DNA of 10,170 nucleotides from an uncultured Armatimonadota bacterium (GTDB lineage Bacteria > Armatimonadota > Armatimonadia > Armatimonadales > Armatimonadaceae): positions 1 to 10,170 of the forward strand of contig CAIWTR010000549.1 in the NCBI GenBank assembly GCA_903915615.1, in the 5' to 3' direction. Shown here piece by piece: positions 1 to 6,306 of the stretch (its first letter is position 1; every line of letters begins with the position of its first letter). The position numbers and the translations under genes are program-made. The notes under the pieces were generated by a model. The model was not told the DNA's origin. It searched no databases and was given only the letters and a program-made list of their open reading frames with translations.

Positions 1-1
1 G

Positions 2-1498
2 GCACAAGCTACCCCGCGTGGCCGCGGAAGTGACAATCCTCCAGCCCGTCAATCAGAGCCTCAAACGCGCGGCGGTGATCGCTCCCCAGGTCGGACATCG
101 GAGCCCCCTGCTGCCCCGCAATCACGGGACCGCGGCTCGGAACCATCACAGCCTCAGCGTTCATCCGGCGGCGATGCACGTCCATCGGATGTCCCTACAC
201 GTGGCGGTGATCGCTCTCCAGTGCGCACTTCCGAACCACCATCCGCGCCAGCCAGAGAGCGTGGTCAGGAACCAACCAGCCCTTCCCGTTCATCCGGTGG
301 CGACAGCCGTCCCGTTCGGGATACAGGACGCAGTGGTGACCCAACTCCCATCGTTCGCGGTGACCGTTCGCCAGACCGGACATCTGGACCAGCTGTTCCA
401 CCACAACGCGACAATGGATCTAATAGTGGTAGAACGGATCGAGGCGATCGAGCTGATCGAGCTGACCGCCCAGTCACAACTGAACAGCGGGATAGCCGTG
501 CTCCACGGTCTGGACAATCATCCGCAGGATCACGTGAGTCAGGCCGCCAGTCGGGACCTGACCGCAATCCGCCTCCACAGTCCTTCGGTTCACAAACCAG
601 CCGAGACCTCGACCGGGGACGCTCTCCGCTTCCAACCAGCCGGGTTGACCGGGATGAACGTGCGGGGTCGCCACGCTTTACCATCGCTGACCGCCCAGGA
701 ACATCACGCACCCCCGATCGCTGGGTTGATCCGCAATTCCGTGAGCGCCGCTGGCAGGAATCATCGGATGCACGCCGCTTTACCTGGGGCCGGGATGGTC
801 AACGTTGTGGAAATGGTCTTGTTTTGCGGCCAGCGATGATCGTTGCTGACCCCTTCTTCGTGCCGTGGTTCCAGGACCGCTACGCTTTCTACCCACACTA
901 CTATTCCGGACCCATTGTGAGCGTGAACATCGCCTACAACCCTTGGTATGTGTACGCAGGCTGTGTCCCGACGTACATCTACCGCCAACACGTTATTGTG
1001 CAGCGACCCCGCGTGGTCTACGTGGACAGCCCGGTTTATGTGGATGGTCTTTACCGCCCAGTCACAGTCATCGACAATGGTGGGGACTACTATCTGTCTC
1101 CTCGTGCAAACGGTCGCTGGTGGCGCGATGACTACAACCTCTCAAAGGCGATCTATAACATCCAGGATGCGTTTCTAACAGAAGACATCGCGTTGTTGGC
1201 AACGGCGACCTTGCCAGACATCGATGTGTCGATCTTCACCCGAGGACGCTATGAGTATTCGCTTCGGCCGGCAGACTACCTGGACATGACGCGTGACTTT
1301 ATGCGGACAACACGGACAACCGACTTTGAGATTCTCAATGTCCAAAACAAGAATGCAGGTGTTGTCAATGTTCGCATCAGACACATGTACCGAAATCCTC
1401 AAGGGGATATCAATACAACGTATCTGACGCTTGTGATGGAGCGCCTGCGCGGTGACTGGACCATAACACAGGTGGACACGGCACCTGAACGTGGTTGA
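2..1498 (+). CDS. 5'-truncated protein: Arg/Pro/Ser-rich repeats plus C-terminal NTF2-like domain
   Basis: The frame is open from base 2 to the TGA at 1496-1498, so the gene enters from the left and 498 codons are visible. The GTG at 221 is only an internal codon, because the same composition and repeats continue upstream of it. Visible residues 1 to about 240 are low complexity, rich in R, G, D, S and P and probably disordered, with repeated RGGDRSP...RTSEPP units. Residues about 284-350 form a Tyr/Val/Pro-rich stretch starting FFVPWFQDRYAFYPHYY. Residues about 380-498 (LSKAIYNIQDAFLTED to WTITQVDTA) resemble an NTF2/SnoaL-like alpha+beta domain in length and pattern: an N-terminal helix, then strands, ending in a W-T-I-x-x-V strand. 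The missing N-terminus may hold a signal peptide or membrane anchor. I do not recognise a named family and assign no function. The coding call is strong; the domain call is inference. Confidence 0.85.
   Translation, partial: AQATPRGRGSDNPPARQSEPQTRGGDRSPGRTSEPPAAPQSRDRGSEPSQPQRSSGGDARPSDVPTRGGDRSPVRTSEPPSAPARERGQEPTSPSRSSGGDSRPVRDTGRSGDPTPIVRGDRSPDRTSGPAVPPQRDNGSNSGRTDRGDRADRADRPVTTEQRDSRAPRSGQSSAGSRESGRQSGPDRNPPPQSFGSQTSRDLDRGRSPLPTSRVDRDERAGSPRFTIADRPGTSRTPDRWVDPQFRERRWQESSDARRFTWGRDGQRCGNGLVLRPAMIVADPFFVPWFQDRYAFYPHYYSGPIVSVNIAYNPWYVYAGCVPTYIYRQHVIVQRPRVVYVDSPVYVDGLYRPVTVIDNGGDYYLSPRANGRWWRDDYNLSKAIYNIQDAFLTEDIALLATATLPDIDVSIFTRGRYEYSLRPADYLDMTRDFMRTTRTTDFEILNVQNKNAGVVNVRIRHMYRNPQGDINTTYLTLVMERLRGDWTITQVDTAPERG
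68..472 (+). repeat. Degenerate in-frame tandem repeats coding a disordered segment
   Basis: Three in-frame units begin at 68, 200 and 356, with RGGDRSPGRTSEPP, RGGDRSPVRTSEPP and RGDRSPDRTSGP. Unit 1 is 132 bases (44 codons) and unit 2 is 156 bases (52 codons). Unit 3 decays into RGDRADRAD. Units 1 and 2 also share an internal RSSGGD(A/S)RP block. The repetition shows at DNA level too: ggcggtgatcgctc occurs at 71 and 203. This suggests the disordered segment grew by tandem duplication. The boundary of the third unit is approximate. Confidence 0.7.
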
Positions 1499-1513
1499 CG
1501 TTTAGCTAACGAC

Positions 1514-1555
1514 AAAGCCGGGCCGGGGAACACTCTCCCTGACCCGGCTTTTTTT
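1514..1555 (+). terminator. Intrinsic terminator of the NTF2-like gene
   Basis: The arms AAAGCCGGG (1514-1522) and CCCGGCTTT (1543-1551) pair perfectly. After one C-A mismatch the stem continues inward, with 1524-1529 pairing 1536-1541 (one G-U), closing a six-base loop. Seven T residues (1549-1555) follow on the plus strand. It starts 15 bases after the stop codon. On the minus strand only three T residues would follow, so it is mainly a plus-strand terminator. Confidence 0.92.
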
Positions 1556-1629
1556 GGCGTAAGACGCAGTTATCGATGAATCAATTTGCAGATACGCAAG
1601 GCAAGTGCCTGCTCTGTGTGGCGATGATG

Positions 1630-1986
1630 CTACTTTCGTACCTGATTCAGCTCATTTCGCATCACACGGCCAATAAATCCACCGGCGAGACTAGGTAGTG
1701 TGACCAGAAACGACTCTAATATCGGGGATTCGTGACCAGCAGGCAGGCCTAGGTTTTGTAGGGTGATGTGTGTGATGGGGACTCCGATGGCAACTAACAG
1801 TGATGAGACAACCCACCATTTTGGAAAGCTAAGACTGGAGACCATCGCACCAAACGCGACTAACATCAAAATCGTTGTGTGCTGAACATCCTTGTTGTTG
1901 TAATCCCAAACACCCGTCACAGTGGCAGTAAAGAGCGCCAGTAACAGTGCTGGGCCAAGATTTGTAGGAAACCGTTCACGAGACAC
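1630..1986 (-). CDS. Small multi-pass membrane protein, unrecognised
   Basis: 118 residues with a GTG start at 1986 and TAG stop at 1630. Four hydrophobic stretches are visible: about residues 8-26, 37-53, 56-78 and 92-107. The short N-terminus (MSRERF) and C-terminus (RVMRNELNQVRK) are charged. I see no catalytic motif and do not recognise the family. The gene follows the ribokinase gene on the same strand with 46 bases between, so it may be the last gene of that unit. No SD precedes the GTG, but a TAGTAT hexamer ends five bases upstream, which would suit a leaderless transcript. The nearest upstream ATG runs into a stop after three codons, so GTG is the best start. It could be a transporter accessory or an orphan. 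Confidence 0.7.
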   Translation of the reverse strand: MSRERFPTNLGPALLLALFTATVTGVWDYNNKDVQHTTILMLVAFGAMVSSLSFPKWWVVSSLLVAIGVPITHITLQNLGLPAGHESPILESFLVTLPSLAGGFIGRVMRNELNQVRK

Positions 1987-2032
1987 GACTTATACTACGC
2001 CACCATGTGACTGTTGGTTCACTTCCGAGACA

Positions 2033-2947
2033 TCATCCGTACATTAATGGCTTGGTTGCCAGATATCCAACAATGTCGTCATCACTCGGTATGGATGTCT
2101 GTGCACCCATCGTGAGAGTCGACAAAGCAGCTGCCGCAGAGGCGTAATGCATCGCATCCGTGAGCGAATCTCCGGCCACAAAGCGTGCCGCAAACGCACC
2201 ACAAAAAGTGTCTCCAGCGGCGGTGGTGTCGACTGGATTGACGATGAATGCTGGCTGGAAGAATGTGTCGCCGCCGCAAGACCAGACGATACCGGCTGCC
2301 CCCAGCGTGATGACCACAACGCCATACCCTTGTTCACACAGAACCATCGACGCAAGCTCAGCCGACGCACGATCATTCACATCGGAATCCGTCATAATGG
2401 ATGCTTCATGTTCATTCACGATCAGCACATCAATACCCGCACGGTAGCGCGCTGGAATCGGTAGAACGGGAGCATTGTTGAAGATGACCGGGATGTTGTT
2501 TTCGCATGCCACATCGATTGTTTTGAAGATGGACTCCGGGCTTATCTCGCCTTGCAAGAGGTAAGCACCTACATTGGTCAAAGGTGATGGTGGCGACACA
2601 TGAACATTCGCACCCGATGCCACTGCGATCAGGTTCTCTCCCCTGCCATCCACGACAATGACAGCCGTGCCCGTCGGACAGCTGGGGACACGGATGACAT
2701 TGGAGCAATCGATTCCACATCCGACATATTGGCTTAGCAGTTCATCGCCGTAGGCATCATCCCCGAGCGCGGCATGCAGCACGACGGTTCCGCCTGCACG
2801 CTTGGCAGCAACCGCCTGGTTCGCTCCCTTACCGCCTGAGATTTGCAGAAAGCTGCCCCCAAGAACGGTATGTCCAGGGGCAGGAAGTGTCGCAACCTGC
2901 ATCACAAGATCCATATTGCAGCTGCCGACAACGTGAATCTCACGCAT
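2033..2947 (-). CDS. rbsK: Ribokinase (PfkB family)
   Basis: 304 residues, the usual ribokinase length. The family phosphorylates D-ribose to ribose 5-phosphate with ATP in the cytoplasm. Visible motifs, in order: the N-terminal strand with N11 and D13 (GSCNMD), sugar-binding GGKGANQAVAA (38-48), GDDAYGDEL (62-70), GRGENLIAVASGAN (101-114), ITLGAAGIVW (213-222), the anion-hole and catalytic-base signature DTTAAGDTF (240-248, base D246), and C-terminal GAQTSIPS (281-288). This agrees closely with RbsK, though related PfkB kinases for other pentoses or nucleosides cannot be excluded. The ATG at 2947 was chosen because the family N-terminus begins there; the 60 codons open upstream overlap the propeller gene in another frame. 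It starts four bases after the propeller stop, so the two are probably co-transcribed. No RbsD, ABC transporter or ribose repressor is adjacent. Confidence 0.93.
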   Translation of the reverse strand: MREIHVVGSCNMDLVMQVATLPAPGHTVLGGSFLQISGGKGANQAVAAKRAGGTVVLHAALGDDAYGDELLSQYVGCGIDCSNVIRVPSCPTGTAVIVVDGRGENLIAVASGANVHVSPPSPLTNVGAYLLQGEISPESIFKTIDVACENNIPVIFNNAPVLPIPARYRAGIDVLIVNEHEASIMTDSDVNDRASAELASMVLCEQGYGVVVITLGAAGIVWSCGGDTFFQPAFIVNPVDTTAAGDTFCGAFAARFVAGDSLTDAMHYASAAAALSTLTMGAQTSIPSDDDIVGYLATKPLMYG

Positions 2948-2951
2948 GACT

Positions 2952-4175
2952 TTAAGCGCCCAATGTCCAGGATCGGATGGACTTCTGATCCCGAATAACC
3001 ATCTGGTTTCCGGCGAAACATGGCATTGACCAGAGGCTACCCGGCTCAGCAATTGTGTAGGTGTAGAGTGGTGTCCATGCCTTTGTGGATGCATCGGCGA
3101 CCGTGACTTCTCCCGAATCGGAAACAATCACGATATGCTTTCCAACCAAGGTGACATTGATGATTTGTTTGGCGATGCGAGGGCTTGTCCAGAGTGTCGC
3201 ACCGGTGGCAATCGCGACGCAGATGGCTCTCCGGGAACGCATATCGAAGCCAACAAGGGCATCATCAAGAATGACTGGATTTGTCATGTATGTGCTCATC
3301 TCCGCATTCTTCCAAGCGGACTTGAGCTCATATTTTCCATTGATGAGTTGGACATCAACTGCTTCGGTCGGACGCGCTTCTCCAGAAATGATCAGCCGAT
3401 TCCCAACGGGTATCGCATTACAAATGGTCTGCTCGTACATCGCGGTGTAAGGAGAATCCCAGAGTATCTGCTTAGATCCGCGATCAATCCCAGCGAGGCG
3501 CTTGCCAGAAAAAGACATCAGGAGCTGCTTCCCGTGCATCTCCGTAAAGACCGGGCTTGTGTAAGACCCCTTTTCCTTCAGCACAGACCACTGGAGGACA
3601 CCATCGGATGCACGGAACGACGCAATGGAACCTGCCTTTTGGCCGCCAACATTGAAAATGACATTGTCGCCATCGGCGAGGGCACTCGATGAAACGCCAC
3701 AGATCGGGAAGTTCGCATCCCCGCCACCGGGCATTTTCTCCGAACCGCCATACTCTTTTGCACAATCGTGACGCCATTTAAGCTTGCCTGTTCGGGCATC
3801 CACAGCAGTCATCATCCCGCCAAGGCCAAGCGAAAAAATGGTTCCCTGATGATACAGCGGAGTCGCATTTGGGCCTTTGCCTGCGGTTGGATCGGGCGCG
3901 ACGAAAGTGGATGGATACTTATACTCCCAAAGAAGCTTTCCTGTGACCTGATCCAAGGCAAAGATACGCTCTAAACCGGCTGGTTGGACGGCCGTTCTGT
4001 CCATGCAGTAGACACGTCCATCGGCGATGATTGGCGATGCATAACCAATCCCTACGGGTGTCGTCCAGCTTGCCTTTGGAATCTTGGCTGGCCATGGGAG
4101 TGTTTGTGGGATGGTTCCATTACGCGATGGCCCCCGCCATTGCGGCCAATCCTGTCCATTGCCAATAAATCGCAT
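2952..4175 (-). CDS. PQQ-like beta-propeller repeat protein
   Basis: 407 residues from the ATG at 4175. The N-terminal DWPQWRGPSRNG (9-20) is the opening motif of a family of PQQ-binding-like (BamB/quinoprotein-type) propellers common in Planctomycetes and Armatimonadota. Blade motifs of the type A-x-D-x-x-(S/T)-G-x-x-x-W recur at about 71-85 (FALDQVTGKLLWEY), 122-137, 183-198, 226-240 and 316-331, which suggests a seven- or eight-bladed propeller. No enzyme-specific site is evident, so a binding or scaffold role is as likely as quinoprotein catalysis. The start is supported by GGAG at 4184-4187, eight bases upstream. An in-frame ATG at 4277 would add 34 residues that look neither like a signal peptide nor like the family. 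Oddly, neither start gives a clear export signal, although this family is usually exported. The gene leads the unit containing ribokinase. Confidence 0.88.
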   Translation of the reverse strand: MRFIGNGQDWPQWRGPSRNGTIPQTLPWPAKIPKASWTTPVGIGYASPIIADGRVYCMDRTAVQPAGLERIFALDQVTGKLLWEYKYPSTFVAPDPTAGKGPNATPLYHQGTIFSLGLGGMMTAVDARTGKLKWRHDCAKEYGGSEKMPGGGDANFPICGVSSSALADGDNVIFNVGGQKAGSIASFRASDGVLQWSVLKEKGSYTSPVFTEMHGKQLLMSFSGKRLAGIDRGSKQILWDSPYTAMYEQTICNAIPVGNRLIISGEARPTEAVDVQLINGKYELKSAWKNAEMSTYMTNPVILDDALVGFDMRSRRAICVAIATGATLWTSPRIAKQIINVTLVGKHIVIVSDSGEVTVADASTKAWTPLYTYTIAEPGSLWSMPCFAGNQMVIRDQKSIRSWTLGA

Positions 4176-4205
4176 TTCGTGTGCTCCAAAGAGGTTCTGA
4201 TAATA
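4176..4205 (-). promoter_or_regulatory. Candidate -10 and SD of the propeller-ribokinase unit
   Basis: On the minus strand TATTAT (4200-4205, five of six matches to TATAAT) lies 12 bases upstream of the GGAG SD (4184-4187). I see no good -35 at normal spacing. A seven-base direct repeat, TACAGTG then TACAGTC (plus strand 4204-4217), overlaps the upstream side and could be a regulator site or chance. The placement supports the ATG at 4175 over the one at 4277. Confidence 0.35.
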
Positions 4206-4283
4206 CAGTGTACAGTCATGACCAGTCGTTGCCGTAACCCTTCTCCATGATCGCAAAGACAGCAAATTCGGTAACATATTGGC

Positions 4284-5072
4284 ATGCGCATTATCACGGC
4301 TAACCTAAACGGAATCCGCTCCGCCCAAAAGAAGGGCTTTTTTGACTGGATGGCGACGACAAACGCCGATGTCGTCTGTGTTCAGGAGCTCAAGGCCCAG
4401 GAATCGGACCTAACGGATGAGATGCGGGCGCCAGCTGGCTATACGGGACACTTCTCGTATGCGGTGGAAAAGGGCTACAGTGGCGTTGGCATTTACACCA
4501 AACAGTCTCCTTCAATGCTGCGCCATACGCTTGACCATCCAATATTCGATACGGAGGGTCGCTATGTTGAGGCAGATTTTGGAAACTACACAGTTGTCTC
4601 CCTCTATCTGCCATCTGCAAGCTCACGCAACCCTGAAGAGCAGGTAATCAAGCAGCAGAAAAAGGACGAAGCCCTGCGTGTGTTCGCAGAGCATATGCAA
4701 AGCCTAAAGGCATCCGGGCGCTCGGTTATCATTTGTGGAGATTGGAACATAGCCCACACCGAGAAAGACATCAAGAACGCCAAAGGCAACAAGAACTCCA
4801 GTGGCTTCCTCCCGCATGAACGGCAGTGGATGACAGATCGCTTCGACGGGGATGGCTGGGTGGACATTTTCCGTTCCCTCTATCCGGATGAAGAAGCATT
4901 GGGTTACTCGTGGTGGTCCAATATGCCCGGTGTCTTTGCTAAAAATGTTGGTTGGCGGTTGGATTATCACGTGACAACGGAAGACATCGGGAAGCGCTCA
5001 CAAGCTGCATTTGTCTACAAGGATGTCCGTTTCTCGGACCATTCGCCGGTTGTCGTGGACTATTCGGACTAA
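4284..5072 (+). CDS. xth: Exodeoxyribonuclease III (AP endonuclease, ExoIII/APE1 type)
   Basis: 262 residues, normal for Xth. It cleaves the backbone 5' of abasic sites and removes 3'-blocking groups and nucleotides in base-excision repair, using Mg2+. All active-site blocks are visible: N7 in NLNGIRSA, E35 in QELKAQ (metal), Y108 in YLPSA, D153 and N155 in GDWNIAHTEKD, the NSSGFLPHERQW loop (171-182), W224-D227 in WRLDYH, and the D252-H253 pair in SDHSPV. Nothing is missing. The ATG at 4284 gives the family N-terminus MRIITANLNG. No SD precedes it; a TAACAT hexamer at 4272-4277 lies six bases upstream, so a leaderless mRNA is possible. It diverges from the propeller gene with a 108-base gap. 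Confidence 0.97.
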   Translation: MRIITANLNGIRSAQKKGFFDWMATTNADVVCVQELKAQESDLTDEMRAPAGYTGHFSYAVEKGYSGVGIYTKQSPSMLRHTLDHPIFDTEGRYVEADFGNYTVVSLYLPSASSRNPEEQVIKQQKKDEALRVFAEHMQSLKASGRSVIICGDWNIAHTEKDIKNAKGNKNSSGFLPHERQWMTDRFDGDGWVDIFRSLYPDEEALGYSWWSNMPGVFAKNVGWRLDYHVTTEDIGKRSQAAFVYKDVRFSDHSPVVVDYSD

Positions 5073-5145
5073 AGCCATCCAAAGCACCAGCTACCGTTGA
5101 TTGGCTGAACCACGCTTGTTGAAGGCTCTTGCAGTCAGTAATAAC

Positions 5146-5178
5146 GAAAAAATCCTCCCAGTGTTGACTGGGAGGATT
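5146..5178 (-). terminator. Intrinsic terminator of the prepilin-lipoprotein unit
   Basis: A perfect 12-bp stem (5151-5162 with 5167-5178, core TCCTCCCAGT) closes a four-base loop. On the minus strand the stem is followed by six T residues (complement of 5147-5152), so it ends transcription from the lipoprotein side, 24 bases past that stop codon. On the plus strand no T tract follows. It also lies downstream of xth and may help there, but it is mainly a minus-strand terminator. Confidence 0.88.
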
Positions 5179-5201
5179 GCCTACATTAGCATCTGTGGCA
5201 A

Positions 5202-5372
5202 CTAACGGCTCATGCCGTTGTTGTTCTTCATGCTTTCCTTGACACTTTCAGGTGTGATTTTCACGGTTTCACCCGTTGCTTCACTTCCACTGAACTTCTT
5301 CTCATCTTTACTGCAACCAGCAGTGATGAAAAGAACACATATCACGGCAAAAATAGCGAATATTCGTTGCAT
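5202..5372 (-). CDS. Small lipoprotein, 56 residues
   Basis: This short gene starts at ATG 5372 and ends at TAG 5202. Residues 1-20 (MQRIFAIFAVICVLFITAGC) form a type II signal peptide: a short basic start, a hydrophobic core, and a lipobox I-T-A-G-C with C20 as the lipidated residue. The mature part would be only 37 residues, hydrophilic and rich in Lys, Glu and Ser (SKDEKKFSGSEATGE, then KITPESVKESMKNNN). An SD (AGGGG) lies five bases before the ATG and overlaps the stop codon of the prepilin gene; the gap between the genes is eight bases, so translation is probably coupled. A strong terminator follows. Function is unknown; envelope attachment and co-expression with the prepilin are the only inferences I would make. 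Confidence 0.85.
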   Translation of the reverse strand: MQRIFAIFAVICVLFITAGCSKDEKKFSGSEATGETVKITPESVKESMKNNNGMSR

Positions 5373-5380
5373 ACAGTCCC

Positions 5381-6205
5381 CTATGGATTGGAGGTATACC
5401 AGCTACCATCCGCTCGCTGGTGAGGAATACCCCAGAACTCGTGTTGTCCAGCATATGGACCCTGTGAAATGCGGAACAATCGAATGACTTGACCGTCCAG
5501 CGCAGCGCAGGTGTACGGAGTTCCATTCGCAGCTGTCGATAGCTTTGCAGGGACTGCCTTTGCATGGCCATCGGCGTAGTTTACGTTGACCATCCCGTTA
5601 TGCCGAGCAGCAACTGGGCTCCAGAAAGCACCACAAGCAAAGTCAGGTGGAGGGTTGACGGCCTGAATCGTTGGAACGCCATCGGAGATAAAGGCTGTCT
5701 CAGCGATGTATTCGAGGCTTGCCTGCGTCTTGACTGCCCGGCCATTTCCAAAGAAGTTTGATGGTGACCCTTGCTCTACAACCGCATAGTTGAAGTTATA
5801 GGAAAGGTATTGGTATGGAGGCGATCCAACACATAGAGGCGGCGCTCCCATCGCACCCTGGATGTTTTGCCACCCTTTGAAGATGTCGACAGCTTTAGGT
5901 GCTGAAGGACACAGCATCACTTGGCTGTTTTTTTGATACGGCGAAAGTGCGTTGTAGAAAGAGAACACACAGGGAGGGTTGTTTCCCATGTTGATGTACA
6001 GGCTGAGAGGATATGTTTCATCATAGTCCTGTACGTACATCATTCCGGCGATTCCGGACTGCTTCAGATTGGACAGACAGGATGCCTGCCGTGCTTTTTC
6101 ACGTGCCTGTGCGAAGACAGGGAACAATATTGCGGCAAGGATTGCGATAATCGCAATCACCACAAGTAGTTCGATCAGGGTAAAACCGCTCTTGCGTCGT
6201 TGCAT
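5381..6205 (-). CDS. Type IV pilin-like protein with H-X9-DG C-terminal motif
   Basis: 274 residues. The N-terminus is a class III (prepilin) signal, MQRRKSG|FTLIELLVV. Cleavage by prepilin peptidase is expected after G7, leaving F8 as residue 1 and E12 as the invariant Glu at +5. A hydrophobic helix (about 8-30) follows, then FPVFAQAREKARQASCLSNL (28-47) and YVQDYDETYP (57-66), typical of Armatimonadota pseudopilins. H202-NGMVNVNYA-D212-G213 near the C-terminus is an exact H-X9-DG motif, as in the prepilin-type processing-associated H-X9-DG domain family. Several Cys residues (80, 99, 125, 191, 233) could form disulfides. The ATG at 6205 was chosen over the one at 6220 because GGAGG (6211-6215) sits five bases before it and would be inside the gene otherwise. 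These proteins usually occur as many scattered paralogues, and the role is unknown. Confidence 0.93.
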   Translation of the reverse strand: MQRRKSGFTLIELLVVIAIIAILAAILFPVFAQAREKARQASCLSNLKQSGIAGMMYVQDYDETYPLSLYINMGNNPPCVFSFYNALSPYQKNSQVMLCPSAPKAVDIFKGWQNIQGAMGAPPLCVGSPPYQYLSYNFNYAVVEQGSPSNFFGNGRAVKTQASLEYIAETAFISDGVPTIQAVNPPPDFACGAFWSPVAARHNGMVNVNYADGHAKAVPAKLSTAANGTPYTCAALDGQVIRLFRISQGPYAGQHEFWGIPHQRADGSWYTSNP

Positions 6206-6236
6206 AGCGACCTCCAACATTTATTTAGTTTTGCAC

Positions 6237-6254
6237 TGCAGGCATTCGTCTGCA
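6237..6254. promoter_or_regulatory. Inverted repeat upstream of the prepilin gene
   Basis: TGCAGGC and GTCTGCA are seven-base arms with one mismatch around a four-base centre (ATTC), 31 bases upstream of the prepilin ATG. TGCA recurs nearby at 6232 and 6273. It could be an operator or activator site, or a small hairpin in the leader. I see no convincing promoter hexamers to anchor it. Confidence 0.3.
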
Positions 6255-6306
6255 TTGGCACCAAAATACCATGCATTTGGGGTTATCGGTGCTGATTACT
6301 CAATTC

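Noticed and set aside
221..223. GTG at 221 as the start of the NTF2-like gene
   Set aside because: The frame is open to the window edge and the repeat unit starting at 68 has the same amino-acid pattern, so the gene begins upstream of the window.
18..839. A 273-codon open frame on the plus strand overlapping the repeat region
   Set aside because: It is an alternative frame of the repetitive gene. Its His/Pro/Ala-rich sequence has no domain, and the frame that continues to 1498 carries the coherent repeats and the C-terminal domain.
2147..2464. Plus-strand frames inside the ribokinase gene
   Set aside because: They are antisense to a conserved gene with intact motifs and have no recognisable features of their own.
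2948..3127. 60-codon N-terminal extension of ribokinase
   Set aside because: It overlaps the end of the propeller gene in another frame, and ribokinases begin at the MREIHVVGS segment.
5151..5178. Plus-strand terminator for xth
   Set aside because: The hairpin is strong, but no T run follows on the plus strand; the T run is on the minus strand.
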